From CAWJKP01 sp963843465 (lineage in GTDB: Bacteria; Planctomycetota; Planctomycetia; Pirellulales; Thermoguttaceae): a stretch of DNA of 64,000 nucleotides. This document shows, one piece after another, positions 51,696-59,932 of the stretch (positions are counted from its first letter, which is position 1; each line of letters opens with the position of its first letter). The translations under genes were made by a program, and so were the position numbers. The DNA lies in assembly GCA_963843465.1 (NCBI GenBank), contig CAWJKP010000001.1, positions 1,860,001-1,924,000 on the forward strand, in the 5' to 3' direction. The notes under the pieces were generated by a model. It ran no database searches. It was not told the origin of the DNA and saw nothing but the letters and a program-made list of their open reading frames with translations.

Positions 51696-52769
51696 GTGAG
51701 TGAGAAAACCCAAGGGAACCGCCAAACGCCTGCCGCTCTGGGCTACCGCATGCCGGCCGAGTGGGAGCCGCATCGGGCCACCTGGCTCTCCTGGCCTCGC
51801 CGCCGCCAGACCTGGCCGGGCAAGTTCGAGCCCATCCCGCAGGTCTGGGCAACGTTGGCCAAGACCCTGGCCCGCTTCGAGACCGTGGAGATACTGGCCG
51901 GCGGTGAAGACGTGCTGGCCGAGGCCCGGGCGATGGTGGGCGATGTGCCGAATGTCAGGCTCCACGAGATCCCCACCAACGACGCCTGGACCCGCGACCA
52001 TGGGCCGATCTTTCTCGCCGGGCCGCCCGGCGCCCCGCCGGCGCTGGTCGATTGGGACTACAACGCCTGGGGCGGGAAATATCACCCCTTCGATCAGGAC
52101 AACCTCGTCCCGCGCCGCGTCGCCGAGGCGACCGGCCGCCGGCGGTTCGCCCCGGGCGTGATCCTCGAAGGCGGGTCGATCGACGTCAACGGGCAGGGCA
52201 CGGTGCTGGCCGCCGAACAGTGCCTGCTGAGCCCCTCCCGCAACCCCCAGCTTTCCCGCAAGGAGATGGAACGCTGCCTGGCCGACTACCTGGCCGCCGA
52301 TCACGTCCTCTGGCTGCACGGCGACCTGGTCGGCGACGACACTGACGGACACGTCGACCAGTTGGCCCGGTTCGTCGGTCCGTCGACGGTGGTGGCGGCG
52401 GTGGAGCAAGACCCGGGCGACGCGAACTATGCCTCGCTTTGGGCCAATTACCAGCGGCTGTTGACCATGACCGACCAGGACGGACGCCGGTTGGAGGTGA
52501 TTCCGCTGCCCATGCCGCGGCCGGTGGTCTACGCCCGGCAGCGGCTGCCGGCGAGCTACGCCAATTTCTACATTGCCAACGGCGCGGTGATCGTTCCCCA
52601 GTTTGCCGACCCGGCCGACGAAGAGGCGATCGCCGTTCTTACGTCGCTGTTCCCCGGCCGCCAAGTGATCGGGCTGCCGGCCGTGGATCTCGTCTGGGGG
52701 CTCGGTGCGTATCATTGCGTGACGCAACAGGAATGTTCCCTCTCTCCCTCCGGGAGAGGGTTGGGGTGA
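51696..52769 (+). CDS. aguA: Agmatine deiminase
   Basis: The product is 357 residues from a GTG at 51696. YRMPAEWEPHRATWLSWPRR, then NDAWTRDHGPIFLAGPPGAP, VILEGGSIDVNGQGTVLAAE and CLLSPSRNPQLS are AguA/PAD-family landmarks. HGDLVGDDTDGHVDQLARFV holds the His and Asp, and LGAYHCVTQQ (Cys near 341) is the nucleophile. It turns agmatine into N-carbamoylputrescine for AguB. The C-terminus is odd: after CVTQQ it reads ECSLSPSGRGLG, which is the translation of a family 1 palindromic repeat, and the stop lies in that repeat. The normal last residues may have been replaced. Confidence 0.92.
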   Translation: MSEKTQGNRQTPAALGYRMPAEWEPHRATWLSWPRRRQTWPGKFEPIPQVWATLAKTLARFETVEILAGGEDVLAEARAMVGDVPNVRLHEIPTNDAWTRDHGPIFLAGPPGAPPALVDWDYNAWGGKYHPFDQDNLVPRRVAEATGRRRFAPGVILEGGSIDVNGQGTVLAAEQCLLSPSRNPQLSRKEMERCLADYLAADHVLWLHGDLVGDDTDGHVDQLARFVGPSTVVAAVEQDPGDANYASLWANYQRLLTMTDQDGRRLEVIPLPMPRPVVYARQRLPASYANFYIANGAVIVPQFADPADEEAIAVLTSLFPGRQVIGLPAVDLVWGLGAYHCVTQQECSLSPSGRGLG

Positions 52770-52773
52770 GGGG
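52736..52773. repeat. CTCTCCCTCCGGGAGAGGG...GGTGAGGGG repeat at the aguA 3' end (family 1)
   Basis: The element overlaps the last codons and stop of aguA. Confidence 0.9.
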
Positions 52774-53011
52774 AATCTGCCAGAGATTCGGCGACTCTCC
52801 GGCATTAGCGATCTTGGAATGGCGGTTCATGGGACGGCGGGACGGTTAGCGTCCTCCCCTCAGCCCAACCCGCCTTGAAACGCATTGCGTGTAGTACAAT
52901 AGGGCGCTGCGAGAGGGTCCGCGGAATCCACGGGGAAGGGAGTGTCCTTTCGGACCCCTCCCGGCGGACACTGTGCGTTTTAGAGAACCGTTAGCCCAGC
53001 GCGGACGAGAA

Positions 53012-53356
53012 ATGCCTGACACGGATATTGAAAGCTTGCGGAGAGTTCTTGAGCTTTACGCCCGAGGAGCTTACACGGTATTGGAGGTTCGCAATGTCGT
53101 GATGGTTTGTGCAGCTGCAACGAACGTGGACGCGCTAGTCAGAATACTACCACCCGAGGTGCTGCGTGCCGTTCACAAACATATTGACGAAGCACCTCGC
53201 ACAGATGAGGAGTGGAAATCGTTTCATTTGGTTGAGATTAGCGGTGCTCATCCAGGCCGTAGCAAACCTCCCGACGAAGCTGAGATGGAACAGAGCAAGA
53301 AGGACTACCGCCGGAAGGTAGAGTTGATTCGTGATTATTTCGAGAAGCAAGGCTAA
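53012..53356 (+). CDS. Small hypothetical protein
   Basis: From ATG 53012 the product is 114 residues (MPDTDIESLRRVLELYARGA and then YTVLEVRNVVMVCAAAT; later DEEWKSFHLVEISGAHPGRS). The open frame can start at GTG 52973, adding 13 residues. It is well composed and charged, and followed by AACAAGGCGTAGC repeat-like sequence. I do not recognise a family. A second orphan of similar style (53442) follows, suggesting a site where small genes are gained or lost. Confidence 0.5.
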   Translation: MPDTDIESLRRVLELYARGAYTVLEVRNVVMVCAAATNVDALVRILPPEVLRAVHKHIDEAPRTDEEWKSFHLVEISGAHPGRSKPPDEAEMEQSKKDYRRKVELIRDYFEKQG

Positions 53357-53441
53357 CAAGGCGTAGCTCGCAGAGTCCGCTGCGCGGACCACGCTTCGCG
53401 TGGCGAGCACGCCGACCGTTGGCAGGAGCGAGTTTTTGAGA

Positions 53442-53774
53442 ATGCAGATAGATGACTTCGACGGCAATGCGACCCCTGTTGCGACCGAGACGGAGTTACT
53501 TGCACGTCTTCGGTCCGTTCGCCGTGGCAAGTACGGCGCATTTTTTCTCTACCATTGCAGATCGGTTCAGGGTTATCCACTTGACCGAAGTTCGTCGTGT
53601 AGCGACGTTTTGATGGTAGCCGTGGGTTTTGACCCACGGGTCAGATCCCGTGATATTGCCCCCAGTCGCGTAGCGACGGTTGAAAACAAGCCGCGTGCCA
53701 TCGGGCGACCCGGCCATTTCAATCGTCGCTACGCGACGAACGGAAGCTGTGGGGCCATACGTTCCGTGGGTTGA
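53442..53774 (+). pseudogene. Immunity-protein-like small gene cut by a palindromic repeat
   Basis: MQIDDFDGNATPVATETELL, then ARLRSVRRGKYGAFFLYH, looks like the start of a small Imm1-type immunity-like protein, with AGGAG upstream. After about 45 residues the frame enters the GTAGCCGTGGGTTT element (53596-53816) and the remaining 60 residues are repeat translation. The normal C-terminal half is missing, so the gene is probably broken. The family call is weak. Confidence 0.4.
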
Positions 53775-53816
53775 AACCCACGGCTACCGTCGCGGCGTCG
53801 CTACGCGACGTAGACT
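53596..53816. repeat. CGTCGCTACGCGACG / GTAGCCGTGGGTTTCAACCC element (family 6)
   Basis: GTAGCGACG and GTAGCCGTGGGTTTTGACCC on the left are answered by CGTGGGTTGAAACCCACGGC and CGTCGCTACGCGACG on the right; copies of the nested arms are also scattered inside. It disrupts the preceding small gene. Confidence 0.85.
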
Positions 53817-53943
53817 TGCCGATCACTTTGCGCCACCACAGGGGGGTAATGGACTGCTCGCACGTCCCTCCCGGCGGTTTGCACAAGTTCCGTTTGTCTT
53901 TCCCTCCGTCCGGCGCGGCGGTATCCTTACTTTGGGCCGAACT

Positions 53944-55617
53944 ATGAGGTTCGCGGTACAGAAAATGGCGGAACACATTCCTAACCAATTCCCCCTCACC
54001 CTAACCCTCTCCCGGAGGGAGAGGGGACCTCGCACTTCTTGCCGATGGAAAGCCATCGCTGGGGCGATCGCCTGTTTGCTCGTCGTGTTGCCGGCCCACG
54101 GCTGGGCCTTGGAGAAAGGGGTCTCGCCGGCCGAGCCGACGCAGCGGGTCCGCCAACTGGTCAAGCAGCTTGGCGACAACGACTACAACGTCCGCCAGCG
54201 GGCCCAGGACGAGCTGGCCAAGCTGGGTTTCGCCGCCTTCGACCTGCTGAGCGAAGCGGCCGACAGCGACGACCTCGAGGTCGCCTCGCGGGCCAGGTAC
54301 CTGCTGCACCTGATGCGCGTGCAGTGGACGCGGGCCGACGACCCGCCCGCGGTCAAGGCGCTGTTGGAGGGCTACGACACCCTGTCGCTGGAGGAGCGGA
54401 TCGCGCGGATGCAGAAGCTGGCGGCGATGCCCGAGGCCGCCGGCGTGCCGGCGCTTTGCCGGCTGGTCCGTTACGAGCTGTCGCCGATGCTGAGCAAGTC
54501 GGCGGCGGTGGCGATTCTCAACCGCGAGCCGATTCCGCCGGCAGACGAGCCCAAGCTGATCGCGATCGTTCACGAGAACCTCGCGGGCAGTTCGCAGACC
54601 GCGGCCAAGTGGCTGTTGACGTACCTTGCGCTGCGCAAGGACCCCAAGGCGACGATGGGCGAGTGGAACCGGCTGGTGGAGGTCGAGCAGGGCGTCTTGC
54701 GGCGGACGCCCGATCGTTCCAGCCCGCGGATCGTGGGCTGCTTGTTATACGACCTGGCCGTGGTGCAGGCGGGCCAGGGATTGCAGGAGCTGGGCGACAA
54801 GACGGCCCAGCGGGCCCGGCAGGTGATCCCCGGCCGCACCGCCGCCGATCTTTACGGCCACCTGATGATGGCCTACGCGCTGCGGCGCCGCGGGCTGTTC
54901 CCCTGGGCGGTCGAGGAGTACCGCCAGGTGATCCGCTCCAATTTCCCCGAGTGCGCGGCGATGAGCTACATCGCCATGTCGGAGATGTATCACGACATGG
55001 GCGACGACGCCATCGCCGCCCAGACGATCCAGGATGCGCTGAAGATGGTCGACCAGCGGGCCCTGGAGAACCTCGAGGCAATCACCGACCATAGCGTAGC
55101 GGAGTTGCGGGCGAGAATGAATTATTTCCTCGCCTGCCATTGGCAGTCCAAGGGCGACGCGGCCAAGCATCGGCAATACTTGGACGAGGCCCTCAAGGTT
55201 TTTCCCACGGAGGTCGACTCGCTCATCGCACGCTACCGCCTCCCCAACCAGGACCCGGACTATCATAAGAAGACCCGGGAACTGATCGACCGGGCTGTGG
55301 TCGGCATGCGCGAGGAGCTTGAGAAAACGCCCGAGGACGCCTCGAGTTACAACCAGTTGGCCTGGCTCCTCGGCAATACCGAGGGCGATCTCGACGAGGC
55401 CCTGCGGCTGGTGCAGAAATCGATCGAGCTGGGGCCCGACAACGGCGCCTACTACGACACCATGGGCCGCGTCTATTACTCCCGGGGCGATTACCCCAAC
55501 GCCGTCAAGTACCAGTCGCTGGCCGCGGAGCTGGAGCCGCACAGCGGACTGATCCTCAAGCAGCTCCAGTTCTTCAAGGACCAGCTTCGGGAGCATCCGC
55601 CGAAGCAGGGAAAGTAG
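53944..55617 (+). CDS. Exported HEAT/TPR-repeat protein with repeat-derived N-terminus
   Basis: From ATG 53944 the product is 557 residues. Residues about 18-31 (FPLTLTLSRRERGP) are the translation of a family 1 palindromic repeat. A Sec-type helix follows it (WKAIAGAIACLLVVLPAHGW). The body starts with HEAT-like helices (RQLVKQLGDNDYNVRQRAQD, ELAKLGFAAFDLLSEAADSD), and later TPR units (LYGHLMMAYALRRRGLFPWA, LLGNTEGDLDEALRLVQKSI, ELGPDNGAYYDTMGRVYYSR). It is likely a periplasmic scaffold. No other start lies between the repeat and the signal helix, so the repeat seems to be in the translated region. Confidence 0.75.
   Translation: MRFAVQKMAEHIPNQFPLTLTLSRRERGPRTSCRWKAIAGAIACLLVVLPAHGWALEKGVSPAEPTQRVRQLVKQLGDNDYNVRQRAQDELAKLGFAAFDLLSEAADSDDLEVASRARYLLHLMRVQWTRADDPPAVKALLEGYDTLSLEERIARMQKLAAMPEAAGVPALCRLVRYELSPMLSKSAAVAILNREPIPPADEPKLIAIVHENLAGSSQTAAKWLLTYLALRKDPKATMGEWNRLVEVEQGVLRRTPDRSSPRIVGCLLYDLAVVQAGQGLQELGDKTAQRARQVIPGRTAADLYGHLMMAYALRRRGLFPWAVEEYRQVIRSNFPECAAMSYIAMSEMYHDMGDDAIAAQTIQDALKMVDQRALENLEAITDHSVAELRARMNYFLACHWQSKGDAAKHRQYLDEALKVFPTEVDSLIARYRLPNQDPDYHKKTRELIDRAVVGMREELEKTPEDASSYNQLAWLLGNTEGDLDEALRLVQKSIELGPDNGAYYDTMGRVYYSRGDYPNAVKYQSLAAELEPHSGLILKQLQFFKDQLREHPPKQGK
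53991..54026. repeat. CTCACCCTAACCCTCTCCCGGAGGG repeat inside a protein N-terminus (family 1)
   Basis: Lies in frame between the start codon and the signal helix of 53944-55617; encodes PLTLTLSRRERG. Confidence 0.9.
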
Positions 55618-55641
55618 GGCGGTTCCAGCGCAGCGAGGAAG

Positions 55642-55736
55642 GTAGGGTGGGACAAGCTCGCCTTGGGCGAGCGCCGGCCCACCAGGCGGCTCCGATGGTG
55701 GGCCGGCGCTCGCTCGGCGAGCTTGTCCCACCCTAC
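55642..55736. repeat. GTAGGGTGGGACAAG repeat, fourth copy (family 2)
   Basis: Full-length copy between the HEAT/TPR gene and the DUF2752 gene. Confidence 0.9.
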
Positions 55737-55776
55737 ATATCCGCGACGCAAGCCCACGAGGCAACGGGCCGAAAAG

Positions 55777-56232
55777 ATGGACCCCTTTCCCAATACGAAC
55801 GCCAGGCGCCGCTCACCCCAGGCCTACCATCGTGCCATCCTCGGGATCTCCCTGGCCGTGCTGGCCGCGGCATTGGCTCTGGTCGACGACGGCGATGGGC
55901 GGCTGCGGCTGCCCTTCACGGCGGTCTCCTTGCCCGCGGTCTGCACGTTCCGCCGGATCTTCGGCATCGACTGTCCGGGCTGCGGGCTGACGCGGGCCTT
56001 CGTGGCCCTGGCCCACGGGCGGGTGGCGGCGGGCTGGCACTACCATCCCGTGGGCGTGCTGCTGTTCGCCGGCGTCCTGGCCCAGGCGCCCTACCGGCTT
56101 TGGCAACTGCTCCGGCTCTCCCGCGGGCGGGGCGAGTTCCGTCATCCGCTCTTGACCGCCGCGGGCAGCTTCCTCATCGTCGCCTTGTTCGTACAATGGG
56201 TACTGAAGATCTCGGGGCTGATCCACTTCTGA
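55777..56232 (+). CDS. DUF2752 membrane protein
   Basis: From ATG 55777 the product is 151 residues with three likely membrane helices. The family signature FGIDCPGCGLTRAFVALAHG (C-P-G-C-G-x-T-R) is exact. DUF2752 proteins are small membrane proteins of unknown role. The upstream extension to 55663 is repeat DNA. The gap to the next gene is 13 bases, so they are probably co-transcribed. Confidence 0.85.
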   Translation: MDPFPNTNARRRSPQAYHRAILGISLAVLAAALALVDDGDGRLRLPFTAVSLPAVCTFRRIFGIDCPGCGLTRAFVALAHGRVAAGWHYHPVGVLLFAGVLAQAPYRLWQLLRLSRGRGEFRHPLLTAAGSFLIVALFVQWVLKISGLIHF

Positions 56233-56245
56233 GGGCCTGCCGGCG

Positions 56246-57046
56246 ATGAACACCTACATGGTCAACGGAGTGGAGCTGGCGGCGGTGGACCGAGGGACCG
56301 GGTTGCCTCTGCTGTTGGTCCACGGCTTCCCGCTGAACCACAGCCTCTGGCAGGCGCAGATCGACGTCTGCTCCGAGCGCTGCCACGTGATCGCGCCCGA
56401 CCTGCGGGGGTTCGGCACCAGCAGCGTCACCGAGGGCGAGGTGAGCATGGAGCAGATGGCCGATGATCTGGCCGGCCTGTTGGACACGATGGGGATCCAG
56501 GAGCCGGTGGTCTACGGCGGGCTGTCGATGGGCGGCTACATCGCCTGGGAATTCTGGCGGAGGCACCGGCCGCGGGTCGCGGGGCTGATCCTCTGCGACA
56601 CCCGGGCCGCCGCCGATTCGCCCGAAGCGGCCGCCAACCGTCGGCTGATGGCCGACCGCGTGCTGCGTGAGGGGCCCGCTCCGATCGCCGACGCGATGAT
56701 CCCCCGGCTGGCCGCCGAGGTCACGCTCACGCGGTATCCGGAGCGGATGGAGGCCGTCCGCCGTATGATCTTCTCCAACGATCCCCGCGGGATCGCTGCC
56801 GCCAGCCGCGGCATGGCCAAGCGCGCCGACGCCACGTCCCTGCTGCCGGAGATCGATTGTCCTGCGCTTTTGATCGCCGGCCAACACGACCAGATTGTCC
56901 CGGTGGCCGAGATGCGCGCGATGGCCGAGGCCATGCCCCATGCGCGGCTGGTCGAGATCGGCGGCGCGGGCCACCTCTCCCCGCTGGAGAACCCGGCCGA
57001 GGTCAACGCGGCGATGCTCGCGTTCCTCGGCGAATTGAAACCGTGA
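56246..57046 (+). CDS. Alpha/beta hydrolase
   Basis: The product is 266 residues. LLLVHGFPLNHSLWQAQID is the oxyanion region, YGGLSMGGYIAWEFW the nucleophile Ser, LIAGQHDQIVPVAEM the Asp and GGAGHLSPLENPAEV the His. The closest general type is the haloalkane dehalogenase/3-oxoadipate enol-lactonase-like hydrolase; the substrate is not evident. It follows DUF2752 by 13 bases. Confidence 0.85.
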   Translation: MNTYMVNGVELAAVDRGTGLPLLLVHGFPLNHSLWQAQIDVCSERCHVIAPDLRGFGTSSVTEGEVSMEQMADDLAGLLDTMGIQEPVVYGGLSMGGYIAWEFWRRHRPRVAGLILCDTRAAADSPEAAANRRLMADRVLREGPAPIADAMIPRLAAEVTLTRYPERMEAVRRMIFSNDPRGIAAASRGMAKRADATSLLPEIDCPALLIAGQHDQIVPVAEMRAMAEAMPHARLVEIGGAGHLSPLENPAEVNAAMLAFLGELKP

Positions 57047-57053
57047 CGTAGAG

Positions 57054-57108
57054 GTAGGTTATGCTTCAGCATAACATCTCCCCGCTGTTATGCTGAAGCA
57101 TAACCTAC
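57054..57108. repeat. GTAGGTTATGCTTCAGCATAAC palindrome pair (family 3)
   Basis: GTAGGTTATGCTTCAGCATA and its mirror TTATGCTGAAGCATAACCTA lie about 12 bases apart just downstream of the hydrolase. Possible terminator-like hairpin; the same element is at 50601-50645. Confidence 0.85.
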
Positions 57109-57143
57109 ACTCTAGCCACTCGCCGCTAACCACTGGCCACGAG

Positions 57144-57683
57144 CTACGGCACCTGGAACGACGACTGGCTCTGGACAATAGCGTAGTCGTCGGGGAAGGT
57201 ATGGAAGGCCTGGACGCGCATCCTGTGGCTGCGGGTCTCGATGTGGATGTAGCTGATCGCCCCCAGGGCCATGCGCCCGTTGGAGTCGAACTTGTGGAAC
57301 ATGCCCTGGCCCTGGCCGTTGCGGGTCAGCTCCTGCTGAAAAGTCCAGAAGATTTCCGGCTCGACCGACTCGAGCTGGAAGCCGACCTGGTAGTCGATCC
57401 CGCCGCGGCATTCCACGCAGTCGTTGCGCTTTCCCTTGAGCTTGTAGGAGAAGAGCCGGCGGCGCTCAGGCAGGGGATGATGGGACGAGGTGGCCACTTC
57501 GGTGAGCGTCAGGCCTCCGTAGCGCCAGGTCACCACGTGGCCTTCGGTGGTGATGTCGATCTTCGCCTGGTAGTCGCCGCGCTGGACGATCCGCGAGGCA
57601 CAAACTTCAAACAGTTCCGGGTGCAGAGGTCGCCCATAGAGTTGGAAAACCAGTTCCGCAACTTTCGGTCGGACCGTGAGCAC
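57144..57683 (-). CDS. DUF2617 family protein
   Basis: From GTG 57683, chosen because AAGGA lies eight bases upstream, the product is 179 residues: VLTVRPKVAELVFQLYGRPL, then HPELFEVCASRIVQRGDYQA, KIDITTEGHVVTWRYGGLTL and TEVATSSHHPLPERRRLFSY. These are the DUF2617 motifs (YGRPLHPELF, GHVV.W..G..LTEV). An upstream ATG at 57794 would add 37 residues that look unconserved. The family is almost confined to planctomycetes and relatives; its function is unknown. Confidence 0.75.
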   Translation of the reverse strand: MLTVRPKVAELVFQLYGRPLHPELFEVCASRIVQRGDYQAKIDITTEGHVVTWRYGGLTLTEVATSSHHPLPERRRLFSYKLKGKRNDCVECRGGIDYQVGFQLESVEPEIFWTFQQELTRNGQGQGMFHKFDSNGRMALGAISYIHIETRSHRMRVQAFHTFPDDYAIVQSQSSFQVP

Positions 57684-58064
57684 GACAAGGATTCCTTGTT
57701 CGTCTTCGAAGGTTTTCCGGCGGAACCTCGCTGTCCCGCTCAACGCCCTCTTATTATAAACTTCGCGGGCCAAAAGCACCAAGGGCGTTTTCACTGAAGG
57801 GTTTTTACTTCTTGGGTCTTTGGCCTCAGGTCTTGGATCTTAGTCCGGATAATTCACGGCGGTAGCGTCTCGTGCGCACGGTGCGTCACGCCAGCCTGGC
57901 GCAAGCGAGGGTAAGTCGTTGTCGCTCCCTCGCTTGCGCGTTGGGTTCGTGCTCGGCCGTGAATAATCCGGGTGATGCCTTGCACGGCTCCTCGAAAACC
58001 TAAGACCCAAGCCCCAAGACCTCTATTGAGGCAAGTACCATTGGACACTGGACTTATGCAGCCA
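57684..58064. other. Gene-free spacer with dispersed repeats
   Basis: Contains a GGGTCTTTGGCCTCAGGTCT repeat (57808-57840), the GCGCAAGCGAGGG element (57878-57975, related to 31676-31785) and TAAGACCCAAGCCCCAAGAC near 58001. No gene is visible. Confidence 0.7.
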
Positions 58065-58853
58065 TCAGAACAACCCGACCAGGATGTCATAGCCCGCATG
58101 GCTGCCGGCGGCGATGCCGAAGCCGCGGTAAACAAATAGCGTGCCAAAGAAGGCCCCGGCCAGGAAGCGGAAGGAGAAGCTGAACCAGAAGGCCGAGCGG
58201 AACAGTTGCACCGGCTCGCCGTAGGGACCGACGTAATGCGCCGCGGCGAACGCCAGGCTGGTCAGCAGCACGGCAATCACCATTGCGGACGGCTGTCCCC
58301 GTTTTGCGGGGATCCGCGTGAGGCCCCAGCCCACCAGGGAGAGGAAGATCAAGCGGAACAGCAGCTCTTCGTAGACTCCCGCTCCCAGGAAGCCGATCAG
58401 GCCGCGGACCTTATAGGGAATCCCCACGGCCATGGTTGCGGGCGGGACCGTCGCCGGGCACGGACCGGCAATCGACTGCAACAATACGCCCTGAAGTTGC
58501 AGGATCAGCCGCAGGCAGACCGCCAACAGCAGCGACTCCAGGACCATGCTGGCCAGCACCCCCCGCGACAGCCGCCAGGGCTGCCGGGTCGTGTAGTGCC
58601 AGCCCAGCAGGATCGAAACGGCCAGTACCGGAAGCAGGTAATACTGTCCGAAGCCGAGTTGTGCCAGGAGTTGCCGAAGCCAGGCGTCCGCTCCGTTGCG
58701 GACCGCTTGCGGCCCCAGGAAACAGACGCCCGCTTCGTACAGCACCAAAAGCGGCGTCACGAACGCCAAGGCGGTCAGAGGGCGGCGCGATTCGACCCAG
58801 TACCTTGAAACCCAACTGCCCGGCGACGCGTACGAGGTTGCGGCAAAGCCCAC
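58065..58853 (-). CDS. CPBP-family intramembrane metalloprotease
   Basis: The product is 262 residues with about seven hydrophobic helices (PLTALAFVTPLLVLYEAGVC, LAVSILLGWHYTTRQPW, AMVIAVLLTSLAFAAAHYVG). The catalytic motif EELLFRLIF (E-E-x-x-x-R), FAAAHYVG (His) and GSHAGYDILVGLF (His and Asp) are all present. CPBP proteases (Rce1-like) cleave CaaX-type proteins in eukaryotes; in bacteria they handle bacteriocins or leader peptides, or are unknown. No CaaX-like substrate is obvious nearby. Confidence 0.85.
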   Translation of the reverse strand: MGFAATSYASPGSWVSRYWVESRRPLTALAFVTPLLVLYEAGVCFLGPQAVRNGADAWLRQLLAQLGFGQYYLLPVLAVSILLGWHYTTRQPWRLSRGVLASMVLESLLLAVCLRLILQLQGVLLQSIAGPCPATVPPATMAVGIPYKVRGLIGFLGAGVYEELLFRLIFLSLVGWGLTRIPAKRGQPSAMVIAVLLTSLAFAAAHYVGPYGEPVQLFRSAFWFSFSFRFLAGAFFGTLFVYRGFGIAAGSHAGYDILVGLF

Positions 58854-59217
58854 GTCGCCAGACCCTCACTGCCCGCAAAAAGAGTAAACTCATCGGCCCC
58901 GAAGGCCGCATCACTCCTCCTTTTTCGACCCACGGCCGCCCGGGCCTTGAAGGAGAAGTTGGCAGTTAGAAGTCAGGAGTTGGAAGTCAGGAGTTAGGAG
59001 TTAGAAGTTAGGAGTTAGAAGTTAGAAGCTGGGTAGTTTGGAGTCAGAAGTTAGAAGTCCTCAACGGGTACCGCTCCCTATTCTCTAACTCCTGACTCCT
59101 AACTCCTAACTCCTGTAACTGGTGGGGCTCGCTCCGCTCGACCCACCCTACAATCTACCCGAGCAACGCACCCTGCAATCTACCCGAGCGACGCGCCCTC
59201 GGCTACAATTCCCGGTC
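58854..59217. repeat. Spacer with a 7-8-bp microsatellite
   Basis: From about 58959 to 59114 the plus strand holds AGTTAGAAGTTAGGAGTTAG-type units, mirrored at 59092-59112 by TAACTCCTGACTCCTAACTC. The whole can fold back. It separates the CPBP and HhH-GPD genes and holds no gene. Confidence 0.8.
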
Positions 59218-59886
59218 ATGGCCTCGACGCTCCAGGAAGTCTACGACCGTTTGCTGGCCGCCTACGGACCGCAGCAATGGTGGCCGGGCGATTCACCCTT
59301 CGAGGTCCTCGTCGGTGCCGTGCTGGTGCAGAACACGTCGTGGAAGAACGTCGAGCGCGCAATCCGCAACCTGGCCGCCGCCGACCTGCTTACGCCCCGC
59401 GCCCTGTACGGCGTTCCCCAGCAGGAACTCGAAGAGCTGATCCGGCCGGCCGGCTACTACCGCGTCAAGGCACGGCGGCTGCGCAACCTGCTGGCGATGG
59501 TCGTCCAACGTTACGACGGGTCGCTGGATGCCATGTTCCAGACGCCGTTGGAGACGCTCCGCGAAGAGCTGTTGAGCATCAACGGGATCGGCCCGGAGAC
59601 CGCCGACTCGATCTTGCTCTACGCCGGCAACCTGCCGACGTTCGTGATCGACACCTACACGTATCGCGTCTTGGCCCGCCACGGTTGGATCGGCTTCGAG
59701 GCGGGCTACGACGAATTGAAGGAACATTTCGAGAGCGGCCTGCCCAGGGACGCCGCGCTGTACAACGAGTACCATGCCCTGTTGGTCCGCGTGGGGCACA
59801 CGCATTGCCGCAAGCAGCCCCTTTGCGACGGCTGCCCTCTAGCCGATCTCTTGCCCGAGTCCGGGCCCCTCGATTTTGGATTTTAG
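59218..59886 (+). CDS. HhH-GPD DNA glycosylase/AP lyase (endonuclease III-like)
   Basis: From ATG 59218 the product is 222 residues. WWPGDSPFEVLVGAVLVQNT, SINGIGPETADSILLYAGNL (hairpin-helix-hairpin with the Gly-rich loop) and PTFVIDTYTYRVLARHGWIG (catalytic Asp) are clear. The region that usually holds four iron-sulfur cysteines has HTHCRKQPLCDGCPLADLLP: three cysteines (C-x5-C-x2-C) and no fourth. The last codons (LDFGF) and the stop fall inside a 52-base palindrome, so the true C-terminus may have been lost. It repairs oxidised or mismatched bases. Confidence 0.85.
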   Translation: MASTLQEVYDRLLAAYGPQQWWPGDSPFEVLVGAVLVQNTSWKNVERAIRNLAAADLLTPRALYGVPQQELEELIRPAGYYRVKARRLRNLLAMVVQRYDGSLDAMFQTPLETLREELLSINGIGPETADSILLYAGNLPTFVIDTYTYRVLARHGWIGFEAGYDELKEHFESGLPRDAALYNEYHALLVRVGHTHCRKQPLCDGCPLADLLPESGPLDFGF

Positions 59887-59923
59887 ATTTTGGATTGCAA
59901 TCCAAAATCTAAAATCCAAAATC
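59872..59923. terminator. 52-base perfect palindrome between two convergent genes
   Basis: GATTTTGGATTTTAGATTTT (plus GGATTG, 59872-59897) is mirrored exactly by 59898-59923. AT-rich and lying between the convergent HhH-GPD and PQQ genes, it could serve as a two-way terminator. The same sort of CCAAAATCTAAAATCC repeat may be dispersed in the genome. Confidence 0.65.
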
Positions 59924-59932
59924 CCAAGTAGG

